NCBI GenBank assembly: GCA_922989275.2
Contig: OV277859.1
Location: forward strand, 87,912,198-87,976,197
From: Gari tellinella
Taxonomy: Eukaryota; Mollusca; Bivalvia; Cardiida; Psammobiidae
Reading direction: 5' to 3'
DNA: 64,000 bases
Part shown: positions 41,396 through 52,563 of the stretch, piece after piece
Layout: every line of letters starts with the position of its first letter
Numbering within the stretch: position 1 is the stretch's first letter
Translations under genes and position numbers: made by a program
The notes under the pieces: model-generated
What the model was told of the DNA's origin: nothing
Database searches by the model: none
What the model saw: only the letters and a program-made list of their open reading frames with translations

Positions 41396-42375
41396 AATAT
41401 TGAACTTTCATGAGTATAAGCGAAAAGTAAATATGTATTTTTCGCATCATGGGTGGTATTAATCTTTGGAGCTTATCACCAATTGTTACCACAAAAAGTG
41501 CACTATATTGGTTTTATATCACAACTCAAGATCTGGACCAGGCATTAATCGAAAACGCATTCAGAATGAGGACCTTTGAAGTTGTGCAAATATTCGTCAT
41601 ATTTGAAAAATATGAAAGCAAACAGAGACGATGGCGATTATACATTGCAACTTTATTTGTTAATTGGTCAACGAATCTATACGGGTAACAATCGAATTGA
41701 TCGCTAATATGGTATTTTTAATAATGTTTTATAACTATTTTGGGGCGTTACGCATTTATATTGGGGTTTTCCTTTCTACTTGTAATTCGTTCAGTGTGAT
41801 TTTAACGCTTGCTTTTCCTGAAATGAATGCTTCCATCGCACGTAGAGCCACTTATATTTGATAATAATAATAATAATAATGACTTTATTTCATCTGGATT
41901 TACGTATTTGGTATATTTTATTAGGGGTTTCAGTTTCGAAATCAGTGTATTGTCAAGTAAAGACAAAAGTGAGTAAACTGAATAAATAGCACATTTTCGC
42001 ACTTATTTCAGCATTTAATCCTATGATGTAACTACTCATTAGAATCGTCTCGAAGAATAAGATATTAAGTTTTTTTTAAAGACTCCCCTTATCTGGAGTC
42101 CTATAATGTCTACCACAGCTGTACAGAATATTCATTTGCAAATAATGCTACAATCTAAAATCGCAACCGTTTGTTTGAGGGGACTCGTTCGAAATTGAAA
42201 ACAAGGGCATTTTCCCCAAATGAGTATTTTACGACGGGATTTTTTCCAAACACGAGCGTGTTTACGATTCCATATTTTCCCAAAATCAAGTATTTAACAT
42301 TCCACTTAATCTTTGTTATTTTCGGTATTGCGGGCAATCGGCTGCTCAAAGCAGAATTAGAGTAAAGCACACAGC
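41396..42375. other. Repeat-poor stretch with an AAT microsatellite
   Basis: ATAATAATAATAATAATAAT at 41861-41881 is followed by GACTTTATTTCATCTGG. Read in reverse this resembles a retroposon tail, but no body was recognised. The other frames show no domain. Confidence 0.4.
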
Positions 42376-42630
42376 TACAGTGGAGAATCTGTTATTCTTT
42401 CCCAATAAACGCGTTTACGCTAAAACTATTATTTGCAGTGCAAACAGTTTGAAGCCAGATCAGACGCCGGGTAACCCGGCGTCTGATCGGGCTCCAAACT
42501 GTTTGCCACCAAGATAAACAAGAATTATCAGAATTGTCCAAAAGTTGTTCTTTTCTACGTTTTACTATAGCGTTTTGCGTTTGCGTACGTTTGCGTTTAA
42601 ACGGGAAAGAATAACAGATTCTCCACTGTA
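42376..42630 (+). mobile_element. MITE family A, full-length copy, 255 bp
   Basis: Perfect terminal inverted repeats. Core GAAGCCAGATCAGACGCCGG. ACGTTTTACTATAGCGTTTT shows a 5-bp insertion relative to the other copies. Confidence 0.92.
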
Positions 42631-43117
42631 AATCTGGGAGACCTATGTGTTACTCTAATATTGTTTATAAATTGGTTCATGCATTTTCTACCGTGGACGA
42701 GCCTTGGTTTGAGTGGTTTAAAAACTGATGTTACTATAATGGTTTTAAATAATATTATGAACTACATTGTTATAAATAAAAACTAACAGGCATTAAATCC
42801 TGTCCATGAATGTCTCAGTATATTTAGGCACTTTGTAATCTTCAAATGGAAAGAGGTGCAGTTAAACGACTGTTATAAATTCAGATGATAATTTAGATAA
42901 ACTTTGTCACCCACTTTTCTTGTTATTGATGTACTCAAATACCATGACAGATCTATAAAGATATGACCAATATCGATCATTTAAAATTTATGGTAAAACG
43001 TGTCCGTGGGTCGTATGGTTTGTTCCCCAACAAACATAAAAATCACATACAGCATATAAATAACTTTCCGTATTTCTTTAACTTCTTTCAAATTTAGACG
43101 TAGATTAGATAACCGAT
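42631..43117. other. Spacer, nothing recognised
   Basis: No repeat or gene signal was recognised. Confidence 0.3.
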
Positions 43118-43147
43118 TTCAGGTACCCGTTTTATGAAACGGGTCCC
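43118..43147. repeat. R-end hairpin fragment
   Basis: AGGTACCCGTTTTATGAAAC then GGGTCCCT: one R end folded on itself. Confidence 0.4.
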
Positions 43148-43179
43148 TGATATGCAACCTCATTCTATCTCAAGTTCAG

Positions 43180-43310
43180 TCATTCACACTTTCATTGCCA
43201 TGTGCGCTCCATGTCGTCCTTGCAAACAGTTTGAAATCAGATCAGACACCGCGTAATATGACTTCTGATCAAGATCACAACTGTTTTGCACTTGTTTCGA
43301 TATTAGTCAA
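43180..43310 (+). mobile_element. K-like MITE with eroded core
   Basis: TTGCCATGTGCGCTCCATG, then CAAACAGTTTGAAATCAGAT and GATCAAGATCACAACTG. Confidence 0.45.
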
Positions 43311-43437
43311 TCAAAACTTAAAATATCTAAATGTACACACATGTACTTTAGCGCAGTATGCTTTGTCTGCGAAAATGTTTAACCAATTTGCGTCCAATAG
43401 ATATAAATGAGTTGTTATCTTCTGGTCGTCATTATTT

Positions 43438-43656
43438 TACAGTGGAGAAAAAGCTATTTTCCCCCAATAAATGCGTTTACGCTAAATCTGTTATTTTCAA
43501 TGCAAACAGTTTGGAGCCGCGTCTGATCAGGCTCAAAACTGTTTGCTATTCAGATTAAAACGAATACTCATAAGTGTCTGCAGTTTGTCATTTTCTACAG
43601 TTTATTGCAATGCGATTGCATTTAGATTGCCTTTAAACCTTACAGAATACATGTAT
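43438..43656 (+). mobile_element. MITE family A with one core arm missing
   Basis: TACAGTGGAGAAAAAGCTAT at the left. The core goes from TTTGGAGCC straight to GCGTCTGATCAGGCTC. The right end is eroded. Confidence 0.7.
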
Positions 43657-43803
43657 TAACAATATCGTATTCGCTACTATATTACGTTATAACCAGCATG
43701 GGTGGACTTTGTTTTCACACCAAGGTGTCCAAATGTTTACTGTATGAACATCTTTGCGGTAGGTTGTCTGATGGTTTGCCACTGGTGTGTCACCATGGAA
43801 TGT

Positions 43804-44158
43804 AAACAGTACTCCCTCCCTGCAACGGCCATCCGAACAACGACTCACTCCTTACAGCGACCCTTTCCGCAGTTGCTTGTGTTCAACATATTCACGGCTA
43901 CACTATCGTCTGCTTAAAATTGTCGTCTGCTATTTTTCTCTAGGTCACATATATTGGACATTTTGACAGAAAAAAACCCCATAATGACGAGTGACAAACA
44001 GCTGAAATCAAGATCAAACGCCGCGTTACGCAGCGTCTGAATTTGATTTAAGCTGTTTTCAAATGTTATCCAATTTCCCTCCCTATAACGAGTCCCTCCG
44101 AATAACCTACACAATCAGTGTCTCCCATTGGGTGTCGTTATAGAGAGGGAACACTGTA
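43804..44158 (+). mobile_element. MITE family D, near-complete copy
   Basis: ACAGTACTCCCTCCCTGC to AGAGAGGGAACACTGTA. Core CTGAAATCAAGATCAAACGC against GTCTGAATTTGATTTAAGC: ATCAAG and TTTGAT drifted partly in step. Confidence 0.8.
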
Positions 44159-44334
44159 TTTTAGGGGAAGATAAATGTATCTGTGTTGGCAGTCCTCCCT
44201 GCACGAGCTCGGGGTAAACACGTCTAAAGGGTGGCCTGTTTGGGCAATACAAGCTCCTCATTGTTCATGATATGCACAGCGGGTAGTTCGGCAACAACAA
44301 ATAATGTTGAGTCATTTTATGTATAGATATACAG

Positions 44335-44797
44335 TCGAAATACGTTATTCTTTAAACCCTTTTACTCTCTATGACGTCATACAATGCATTCGCAAACAGT
44401 TTAGATCCTATCTGATCAGGATAAAAACTGTTTGCCACTTGTTTTGAAATTATGTCAGTTACATATTGCCTTTAATCTAACTTTGAAATGATATTGCAGA
44501 CAACAATATTGAAGCAGACGACAATATGGCGGTGAGGGGGTAAACACCTCACGATAAATTTGATCATGAAACGGTTTAACGAAACTGAACGCAAATCAAT
44601 CAAATGGAATGAATTATATATTTTTTACAATTTTGAAGACATTTTAAATTACAATGGAAAACAGTATGGAGCCTGATCAGACGTCGGGTAACCAGGCGTA
44701 CGATCTGGCTCCAAATTGTTTGCACAATGGTCATGATAGTAGTCAGTTAAGCGCAAACGCGTTTCTTGGAAAAGAATAACGTCTTCTCGGTTGTATG
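44335..44797 (-). mobile_element. MITE family A split by a nested B
   Basis: TACAGTCGAAATACGTTATT before the insertion; ACGAAACTGAACGCAAATC, core GGAGCCTGATCAGACGTCGG and CGTCTTCTCGGTTGTA after it. Confidence 0.75.
44352..44579 (+). mobile_element. MITE family B nested in A
   Basis: TTAAACCCTTTTACTCTC to GATCATGAAACGGTTTAA. The core has lost its centre (TAGATCCTATCTGATCAGGA). TTGAAGCAGACGACAATATG and GGCGGTGAGGGGGTA are present. Confidence 0.78.
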
Positions 44798-44956
44798 AAA
44801 TTGCTGCTTAGGTTCTACTTAATTAAAATGGAGCTTCATAAATATGCAGAATATCATAGATACGTATATGAAAGTTGCGCATAGGTAGACGATGTAGACC
44901 TAGATCATTAGATGTGATGACAAGAGAATCGACGTCTCGTTGAGGTCATATAGGAT

Positions 44957-45098
44957 CTGTCACGAGTCGATGTATGAGAGAAGTTGATCTCAACCGAGTC
45001 TAGAATTAAAATGTTATTAAGCGAGCCTTGGCGAGCTTAATAACGTTTCAATTCTAGACATGTTGAGATCAGCTTGTCTCATCAATCGACGAGTGACA
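44957..45098. repeat. Long inverted repeat, 142 bp
   Basis: Outer arms TGTCACGAGTCGATGTATGA and TCATCAATCGACGAGTGACA. Inner arms TCTAGAATTAAAATGTTATT with mirror, centre GCGAGCCTTGGCGAGC. The centre matches that of the T palindrome at 25524-25706. Confidence 0.8.
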
Positions 45099-45404
45099 TA
45101 TTCTTTTTCTCACATCACCAACAATTTGATGTATTTTTACAGCAATATGCCTTTTTTAGAATCCCAGTGACGTAATAACGCCTTTATAAATAACGACGTT
45201 AGAGTGACGTCATCAAAGTGATCTCACACATGTTGGAGATAAGGATATTTGCAATCCTTTTTCGCTATTGAAAACAGGAGTAGTTATTAATGCGAGAATA
45301 TCTTGTTTGTTTTTGTCTGAAAAAAAGAAAACTTGCCTCCATTGGCCGTTACAATGCCGCTGTATCGTACTGTACTGGGCTTCTTCCAAATTTGCAATAC
45401 CTTT
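45099..45404. other. Spacer, nothing recognised
   Basis: No repeat or gene signal was recognised. Confidence 0.3.
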
Positions 45405-45654
45405 TACAGTGGAGAATCTGTTATTCTTTCCCAATAAACGCGTTTACGCTAAAACTATTATTTGCAGTGCAAACAGTTTGGAGCCAGATCAGACGCCGGG
45501 TAACCCGGCGTCTGATCAGGCTCCAAACTGTTTGCCACCAAGATAAACAAGAATGATCAGAATTGTCCAAAAGTTGTTCTTTTCTACGTTTTAGTGCTTT
45601 GCGTTTGCGTACGTTTGCGTTTAAACGGGAAAGAATAACAGATTCTCCACTGTA
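45405..45654 (+). mobile_element. MITE family A, full-length copy
   Basis: 250 bp, perfect 28-bp ends and an intact core. Nearly identical to 12479-12728 and 40751-41000, which points to recent spread. Confidence 0.92.
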
Positions 45655-45828
45655 TTTGTTACGTCTAGTGTTTTGACAATCAACTTCATCTCTCAAAACG
45701 GAGTAATTGTATCCCCTCTTCAATACTGTAAAAAGAGGTCCCCTCCCCACGTTTATATGCAGAGCAGCTGTACAAACAATTAAAACCTATCAGTGTATAT
45801 AAAAATATACCTGTTCAAATGTATTAGC

Positions 45829-46010
45829 GCTTAATCTGCTATGACGTCATCTGTTTCAGACATTTCTCGTCTGCAAAATATTTAATTTCAAAGATTTTAT
45901 TTTTTTGAACAAGAAACCTTATTGAAACGTGCCAAGCAGTTTGGATTCTGATCAGACGCCGAGTTACTCGGAATCTAATCAGGATCCAAACTGTTTGAAA
46001 ATGTCATTAA
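45829..46010 (-). mobile_element. MITE family C, eroded copy
   Basis: CTTAATCTGCTATGACGTCA at one end. Core GGATTCTGATCAGACGCCGA, mirror GAATCTAATCAGGATCC. The left C end is missing. Confidence 0.65.
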
Positions 46011-46269
46011 AAAAAAGAGTAGAATGGTACTGGGTAAACTTATTCGTGTTAAAATATATACCTGTTCAAATGAATTGAATTTCTACCCAACAAAAATGAC
46101 ATTTCTATAAGAGACCACTTCACGGCTATTTGATTGTCCTATAAAACATATTGTGGGGGGCTAGTTTGCTTTTCAAGAATATACAACGACTATTTAATGA
46201 TGATAAAACTACATCAACTCGCCTTGGAGCAAATGTCGTGCTGTTAATAACACTTTAATATCCTACAGA

Positions 46270-46400
46270 TTGAGACCTGACTATTTGCAAACAGTTTTGA
46301 ACAAATCATTTTAGGTTACTTCATTTTAATGATATATAAATCTGAATTTTACCAAATGTGCAGACGACAATGTCAGAGCGGATGACATTTCAACAGGACA
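46270..46400. repeat. Core fragment with AGACGAC box
   Basis: ATTTGCAAACAGTTTTGAAC and GTGCAGACGACAATGTCAG. Further remnants run to about 46480 (GGAGCTACCAGGTTCTAAAC). Confidence 0.4.
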
Positions 46401-46694
46401 AGAGATATATTTATCTTGCTGACTTCGTCTTGACCAGAATTCTGCAAACAGAATGGAGCTACCAGGTTCTAAACTATTGAACAGTTGGATTTTTCATATT
46501 TTTGTTGAAAGGGTAATTAAAACAAAATAGAAACGGTTTGAAGATAAATGGTTAAAGTTGTAATAAGTGTTCGTAGACATAACTTACTCTCGTCTGCTTT
46601 AAAATTGAAAAAATATTTAGAAATACAAAAGAAAACAAAACCAGAAACCAAAAACTGCCCCACATTTTAGACAATACAAACGAAGACTCGGTGA

Positions 46695-47030
46695 TACAAT
46701 GCTCCCTCCCTGCAACGGTCCTCGCAACAACGATTCCCTCCTTATAACGACGCTTGTCGCTGACCCGAAGCTAGAAATTATTCCAACCGTTTTACGTCTG
46801 CAATATCTTCTGCTTTATAATGTCGTCTGCTGTTTTCTCATATTGGACATTTTGACAGAAACAAACCCATAATGAAGAGTGACAAACAGCTTGAATCTAG
46901 AGGAGACACCGCGTTACGCGGCGTCTGGTCTGGATTAAAACTGTTTTGAAAATGTAAGCCGATTCCCCCCTATAACGACTCCCTCCAAACAACGGACACG
47001 TTTATTGTCTCCGCTTGAATGTCGTTGTAC
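46695..47030 (+). mobile_element. MITE family D, right end eroded
   Basis: TACAATGCTCCCTCCCTGCA at the left. Core CTTGAATCTAGAGGAGACAC, centre GCGTTACGC. The end decays at ATGTCGTTGTAC. Confidence 0.75.
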
Positions 47031-47224
47031 TATTAAACAAACTCAAACATCCAAACTGTGTTGTCTGCAATCTCCTTTAACCAATGGAACATAAAATTGA
47101 ATGTCAAACAGTGTTGTTCCAGGTCAGACACTTAGTTGAAAAAAAACCCTATGAAGTCTGGTTTGACAGGAGAGGGATTCGGCTAGTCCCGTCAACCACG
47201 GTCGGCTACATACAGGTGGGCGTA

Positions 47225-47561
47225 CTACATCGTTCCCTCTCTACAACGACATTCAATGAGAGACAAAAAATATGTACGTTGTTGGGAGAGAGTCGTTATA
47301 GGTAGATAAATTGGCTTACATTTGCAAACAGCTTGAATCTGGATTCAAACTGTTTGTCACTCGTCATTATATTCATTCTATCAAAATGTCCACGTATATT
47401 TTTCTTTGAAAAAAACCCCCCAGCAGACGACAATTTTAAGCATACGATATTGCAGCAGTAGAAGCATCAGACAAAATTATCCTCTTCAGTGAATTGCGGC
47501 AAGGGATGTTGTAAGGAGGGAGTCGTTGTAAGGAGGACCGTTGTAGAGAGGAAGCACTGTA
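47225..47561 (-). mobile_element. MITE family D, core centre deleted
   Basis: TACATCGTTCCCTCTCTACA to AGAGAGGAAGCACTGTA. Core is only CAGCTTGAATCTGGATTCAA; compare 15577-15923, which lost the same part. CAGCAGACGACAATTTTAAG is kept. Confidence 0.8.
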
Positions 47562-47749
47562 ATACATGTAAGTGGAGTTCACTGTCAAATTTAACAACGA
47601 TATCAAATTGAAAGATTTGTAATAAATCACGAGGCAGTTTTACTTTTCATTCAAATGACTTTCTGAAATGGCTGTATAATATAATGATATACTGCCATTA
47701 ACTTTGAACATAGGCGAACCAAACCTTGCAGGGAATAAATAAAAAACGC

Positions 47750-47888
47750 TCAAGTCCAGATCAGACGCGCCTTTTAACGATGTCATAATTATATTACCGG
47801 TGTCTATTTTATGTTTGAAAACTGAATTTTAAAACAATGTGCATTTGAAGCAGACGATAATTTTAAGCAAACGTATTATAGCAACTTA
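47750..47888 (+). mobile_element. B/K-like right-part fragment
   Basis: CTCAAGTCCAGATCAGACGC, then TTGAAGCAGACGATAATTTT, abutting the next C copy at TTAA. Confidence 0.45.
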
Positions 47889-48102
47889 ACACATTCACTG
47901 CCATGACGTCATCAATTTTAAACAGTTGTTGTCTGCTTTCACGTCTCAAATTTAAATTTTAGGTGTTTTGACTTAAGAAGTTTAGAAATAGTTCTAAAAA
48001 AGTTTGGATCCTGACCAAACACCGCGTTACACGGCGTCTGGTCAGGATTCAAACTGTTTGCACTTAACCATTACACTCGGGGTAAGGCATTGGAGGGGGT
48101 AA
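47886..48102 (-). mobile_element. MITE family C, near-complete copy
   Basis: TTAACACATTCACTGCCATG to GGTAAGGCATTGGAGG. Core GGATCCTGACCAAACACCGC with mirror GGCGTCTGGTCAGGATTC; CTGACCA is matched by TGGTCAG. Confidence 0.8.
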
Positions 48103-48287
48103 GTATAAACTCAACGGATGACACACACACCGAGTTAATTTGCCGTGAACGAGTATATGAATAACATTGAGATAATAATGCTCCTATCAACCCATTTGGT
48201 CCATATTTCTTTACGAAATACCATTGATAAATATAATTTATATGCATTAAATTGAAAACAGTCGTTTCTCACAGCAAAATTCACTTT

Positions 48288-48468
48288 TTAACCCTTGTAC
48301 TGCCGAAACATGTAAAACTTGCCAAATTTAGCTTTTTTACATTTTTTAAATAAAAGACACCTAAAGACGAGTGACACACAGTTTGGATCCAGTTAAGACG
48401 CCGGCGTCTGATCTGGATCCAAACTAATTGAAAAACAGTAATTTTGCAACCGGCAGGCAAAGGGTTAA
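48288..48468 (+). mobile_element. MITE family K, compact copy with both ends
   Basis: TTAACCCTTGTACTGCCG and CGGCAGGCAAAGGGTTAA form the terminal inverted repeat. Core GTTTGGATCCAGTTAAGACG joins GCCGGCGTCTGATCTGGATC with the central loop removed. Confidence 0.78.
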
Positions 48469-48479
48469 ATCTTTTCATT

Positions 48480-48625
48480 GAATCGAATTGAACATTAAGA
48501 AAATACCAACCTTTTGTAAATCCTGACTATGTATTTTTATTTTAGTGGAAACTAGTTTGGGTATACCCGGCGTCTGATATAACCCCAAACTTATTGGGAA
48601 AGAATAACATTTTTTCCATTGTAAT
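48480..48625 (-). mobile_element. MITE family A, right-part remnant
   Basis: GGCGTCTGATATAACCCCAA, TATTGGGAAAGAATAACA and TTTTTTCCATTGTA. Confidence 0.5.
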
Positions 48626-48637
48626 TGTCTTAACTGT

Positions 48638-48893
48638 TTAACCGTTTCACTCTCAATGACGCTTAAAAGCGCGTTTGCAAACAGTTTGGATTCTGATCAG
48701 ACGCCGCGTAACGCGGCGTCTGATCAGGATCCGAACTGTTTCAATCTCGTATCGATATGTTTTAAGTCATACTAGGAATCTTACTGTACTTTGAAACGAT
48801 ATTGCAAACAACAAAATTAAAGCAGACGACAATGAAACGGTGAAGGGGTAAACATCACACAAAAAAGTTGGTACATTGTAGCGAAAGGGTTAA
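48638..48893 (+). mobile_element. MITE family B, complete copy
   Basis: TTAACCGTTTCACTCTCAAT to GTAGCGAAAGGGTTAA. Near-perfect core: TTTGGATTCTGATCAGACGC, centre GCGTAACGC, mirror. TAAAGCAGACGACAATGAAA follows. Confidence 0.85.
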
Positions 48894-49270
48894 AGTCCAA
48901 CCAGCTGCCAGGTTGCCCAGAGACTGAGTGCGATTCCGACAGTTTGAAAATGCCAGACAGAAAACATGCACGTACAGGTATGTATGTGACATATAATACC
49001 AAAGCTGACGGATGAAATCTGAAAATGCCATGCAACTGGCAAATAATTTCGCATCTTTCTTGTGAAATGAATACTTTCCAATTTACCCGAAGTGTTTCGA
49101 ACCACAGAAATAGACATATTGTAATAACATGCTAATTCATAATCTGGCTATACTTAAAGTGTTTTAAGTGGCCACCAAAAGAAATTCAAACCGCAGTATT
49201 GAATACAGTGCCATTTTGATGCAGCACGAAATCAAGGCAAAATGATTTCTGCTTTACTATCATTTTCCAT
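48894..49270. other. Spacer, nothing recognised
   Basis: No repeat or gene signal was recognised. Confidence 0.3.
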
Positions 49271-49522
49271 TTAACCCTTTCCCTTATAGAAGCGACTTTT
49301 AGCGCATTCATTTTATTCATCCGCCAAAGAAAATAGTTCCATTTTATACTGTCATGAATATGTACTATAAGAAATATTTTCTATATACTAGCAGATAGTA
49401 ACTTAAAGTAGGCTGAAAGTAAAGCAGAATGTGCCCTAGGGCACATTCTGCTTTACTTTCAGCCTGCTTTAATAGGTCACATATCTTAACTACTAGAAAC
49501 AGGCTATGGGTTAAAGGGTTAA
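49271..49522 (-). mobile_element. MITE family E, complete copy
   Basis: TTAACCCTTTCCCTTATAG to GGGTTAAAGGGTTAA. The palindrome is near perfect with centre GTGCCCTAGGGCAC, a paired change from the usual GCGCC..GGCGC. Confidence 0.87.
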
Positions 49523-49639
49523 CAGACGTCTGTTTTAAAAAAAAGTTCCTTACTTCAGAGTTGACGCTTTCCATATGTACTACAGCAACCATTCATCGAA
49601 GAATTATGTTCAAGTTGACATTTACATGTAGCCTTTACA

Positions 49640-50015
49640 AAGCAATGCACCTGTGAATAATGCACTTGTTCTATAGATACAAACAGTGTAGACCAAGATT
49701 CAAAGGGCTCACGAAGGAGCCATCTGATACAGTGGAGAATCTGTTATTCTTTCCCGTTTAAACGCAAACGTACGCAAACGCAAAACACTAAAACGTAGAA
49801 AAGTACAACTTTTTGACAATTCTGATAATTCAGCTTTATCTTGGTGGCAAACAGTTTGGAGCCTGATCAGACGCCGGGTTACCCGGCGTCTGATCTGGCT
49901 CCAAACTGTTTGCAGTGAAAATAATAGTTTTAGCGTAAACGCGTTTATTGGGAAAGAATAACGTTTTCTCCACTGTAAGAGTCTGTGATATTTGTCATTT
50001 CGCAAATGAAACTAA
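49640..50015 (-). mobile_element. MITE family N fragment split by a nested A
   Basis: CACCTGTGAATAATGCACTT and CTCACGAAGGAGCCATCTGA lie before the insertion, GAGTCTGTGATATTTGTCAT after it. Confidence 0.55.
49728..49977 (-). mobile_element. MITE family A, full-length copy nested in N
   Basis: 250 bp, TACAGTGGAGAATCTG to TTTTCTCCACTGTA, with an intact core GGAGCCTGATCAGACGCCGG. Confidence 0.92.
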
Positions 50016-50934
50016 AAACAAGCGCAATGTAATAAATAATGAACACACTGACAGCTACTTGAAATATTGACGATTTAATTTATCTGAATGGCATGTAATA
50101 CATGTAAGAGTGACCGCTTACGACAAAATTGAGAGTGTTCACAATGACCCGGCGCTGTTTTCATCATTATGCAGCCCAATATTTCACCAGAGAATGATTA
50201 TTCTCATTTCGTAATGTTTCATATAGCATCACAACTTGACAACATCACTTTATCGAATATACTTTACTTAATCAACGCCCAGACGTAGCTTGTAATGCTT
50301 AATTTCACAAGCATGTTAGTTCCGTCAGTCAACCGTTATATCTCAGATATTACCTCCCTTGCCAACACCAGCCATATTAATCAAGAGGGCGCTACGAACG
50401 AATGGAGGGTTAATCAAATGATTAATTCTCGGGACGAAAAAAATAGATAAATCAGCGGTTTTCACCAAGGCTGCCGCTAAATACTGATTTATTCTTCGGA
50501 AAGATTGGCAAACAAAGTTAATCAAATAGTGCGGTTTCCACGATCATTCCTCATTAAGTACTATCTACTTGGCTGATGAGTGCAATGTCTTATAAATTAT
50601 ATTAATACGCCCCTATAGTGGCTCTGACAGGTTGACTATTCAGTCTTTACCCTTTTCTCCAAAGCCAAATGCGCAAATCACATTTAACTGTACAGTATCT
50701 ACGGCAGATTATCGCTTAATGATCTTTTTGTTTTACTTGCATCTTAATTTAAAATGTCACCTGTATTTTACACAATCAATGAATTCCGATATTCATTTTT
50801 GGCACTTTTATAGATGAAAAAGTATATAGGTGCCTAGTGTAGTTGAAAGGGTTAACACTTGCACTGCTTTAATATCGCCAACTTTGATTCTGGTTTCTGC
50901 ACCTGTTACAAATATAATATGCATGTACATGTAC
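50016..50934. other. Repeat-poor stretch, nothing recognised
   Basis: This is one of the longest stretches without a MITE. Short frames on both strands have no domain. CAAGAGGGCGCTACG near 50382 stands out by base composition only. Confidence 0.3.
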
Positions 50935-51010
50935 ATTGTATACGATTATCTTAAAGTATGGCCCCTGATTAGATGCCAGTAACTGATGCCCGGTGTCTGA
51001 TCTTACAATT
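50935..51010. repeat. Eroded core remnant
   Basis: GCCCCTGATTAGATGCCAG and GCCCGGTGTCTGATCTTAC. Confidence 0.4.
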
Positions 51011-51267
51011 GTAGTTTTATGGTGCTGAAAGGACCAACACTTTTACTTTGAATTGTCTAAAGGTGGGAACATTGTACGCATACTTGATCTTGAACAGACG
51101 CTCAGAAAACATGTACATGTATGCATATGAATTATTTGAGCCAAAGACAGTTTACATGTATCCGGTATGCATTATAGTTAATGAAACATCTTAAATATTT
51201 GCTTTGCTATAAGCATCCTGTATGGTGTTTAATGCAATAAATGATTGATTAATTGAGTGATACCAGT

Positions 51268-51535
51268 TACAGTGAGGAAGACGTTATTCTTTTCCGTTTT
51301 AACGCAAACGAACGACAACGCATTGCAATGAAAAGCAGAAAATGACCACGTTTTGACAATTCTGGCTATTCCTTTTAGTTTAGTTTTAGTTTTGACAATT
51401 CTTGATATTCCTTTTAGTGGCAAACAGTTTGAAGCCTGATCAGACACCGGGTAACCCGTAGTCTGATCAAGCTCCAAACTGTTTGCAATGAAAATAGTTT
51501 TAGCGTAAACGAGTTGATTGGGAAAGACATCAGCA
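51268..51535 (-). mobile_element. MITE family A with a small internal duplication
   Basis: TACAGTGAGGAAGACGTTAT at one end. Core GAAGCCTGATCAGACACCGG and mirror. A TTTTGACAATTCT..TATTCCTTTTAG segment occurs twice at 51351-51417. The far end is eroded. Confidence 0.75.
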
Positions 51536-51592
51536 AGAAACTTCATTCTAACGAGTACACGTATGTCTTAAAAATACCAACATCAGATCTGA

Positions 51593-51662
51593 AAAGCAAA
51601 CATTTTGGAGTCTGATCAGACATCGGGCAATCAAGCGTCTAATTTGATTCTTAAATATTTAC
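51593..51662. repeat. Eroded core remnant
   Basis: GCAAACATTTTGGAGTCTGA, then TCAGACATCGGGCAATC and GCGTCTAATTTGATTC. Confidence 0.45.
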
Positions 51663-52256
51663 ATTCACCCTGTAAAGTCTTTATGTAATCCTATTAAAAA
51701 ATATGCAGTCCATCTGCCGGTGAACCTACAAATCGAAACTGGTTCCAGCCAGTTCGAATTCCCCACGTGCTATTCGTGGACTTCCTAAAATAGACTACAC
51801 CAGGCACTTAACACTAAGCTCCCATTGGTCGACGGTCGTATGACGCTAGCGAAGTGATACAGACCCAGTTGATCGACTACGAAGCCTATATATATATAGG
51901 TCGTTGCTATCGGGTTGCTATGTGGGTAAATGGGTTAAAAAAACAACCGCGACATGTATTTTGAGAATGTGCTTTGGCAATAGATATTCAAGTTGCACTG
52001 TTTATTTGTTTGTCTTGTAAGTCTTTTCCAATCACAGAGAGAAAGTTTACTGGGTAAAATCCTGAATTTATAGTACAGTTACAGTACATGTAGTTGGGAC
52101 TACTTTCTCACCTTATTTAGAAACTAGAATGGCTATTACATCGAGATTACATCTATCAAACCTCTTTGACCGGTATATGATATATTCATATACAGAAAAA
52201 CAAATCTGATCAATATACACATTAAATTGACAAAACAGAAAATAGAATATAAATAT
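51663..52256. other. Repeat-poor stretch with CCAAT-like and TATA-like words
   Basis: CCCATTGGTCG near 51831 and TATATATATAGG near 51888 are spaced like promoter elements, but no transcript evidence or following exon is visible. Confidence 0.25.
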
Positions 52257-52371
52257 AAGGAATAAGCAACATCTGTTTGCCGCTCATGACGGTATGACTA
52301 CATTAGCTTCGGAGGGTAGCTAATGTAGTCATACCGTCATGAACGTCAAAAAGATGTTGTTTATTCCTATA
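52257..52371. repeat. Hairpin with 25-bp perfect stem
   Basis: The inner stem TCATGACGGTATGACTACAT with TAGCT pairs perfectly with its mirror around TCGGAGGGT. Outer arms GGAATAAGCAACATCT and AGATGTTGTTTATTCC add to it, leaving a small internal bulge. Related to no other repeat noticed here. Confidence 0.8.
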
Positions 52372-52379
52372 ATGAGTGC

Positions 52380-52442
52380 CATGGTTATAATAGTTTAAGC
52401 ATAAACACGCTTATTGGGGAGGAATAACGTCTTCCCCTGTGT
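52380..52442 (-). mobile_element. MITE family A end fragment
   Basis: AATAGTTTAAGCATAAACAC, TTATTGGGGAGGAATAACG and CTTCCCCTGTG. It abuts the hairpin at 52257-52371. Confidence 0.5.
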
Positions 52443-52563
52443 GCATGCCTTTAATAACAACTCGATACATCCAAGATTTTCAAAAAAAAAAATCTTAACG
52501 AACTCATTAAATCATTAGCATGCACGCGCCAATTTAAGCTTCATTAGTCCTACCAACTACATG

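Noticed and set aside
45268..45556. Frames of 88-111 codons with TVWSQIRRRVTRRLIRLQTV-like peptides here and at 12415, 49709, 61510 and 8224
   Set aside because: The shared peptide is just the translation of the palindrome core in family A elements. Frames end at random and are not conserved outside the core.
51725..51790. B-box-like AGTTCGAATTCCCC
   Set aside because: The surrounding bases do not fold into a cloverleaf.
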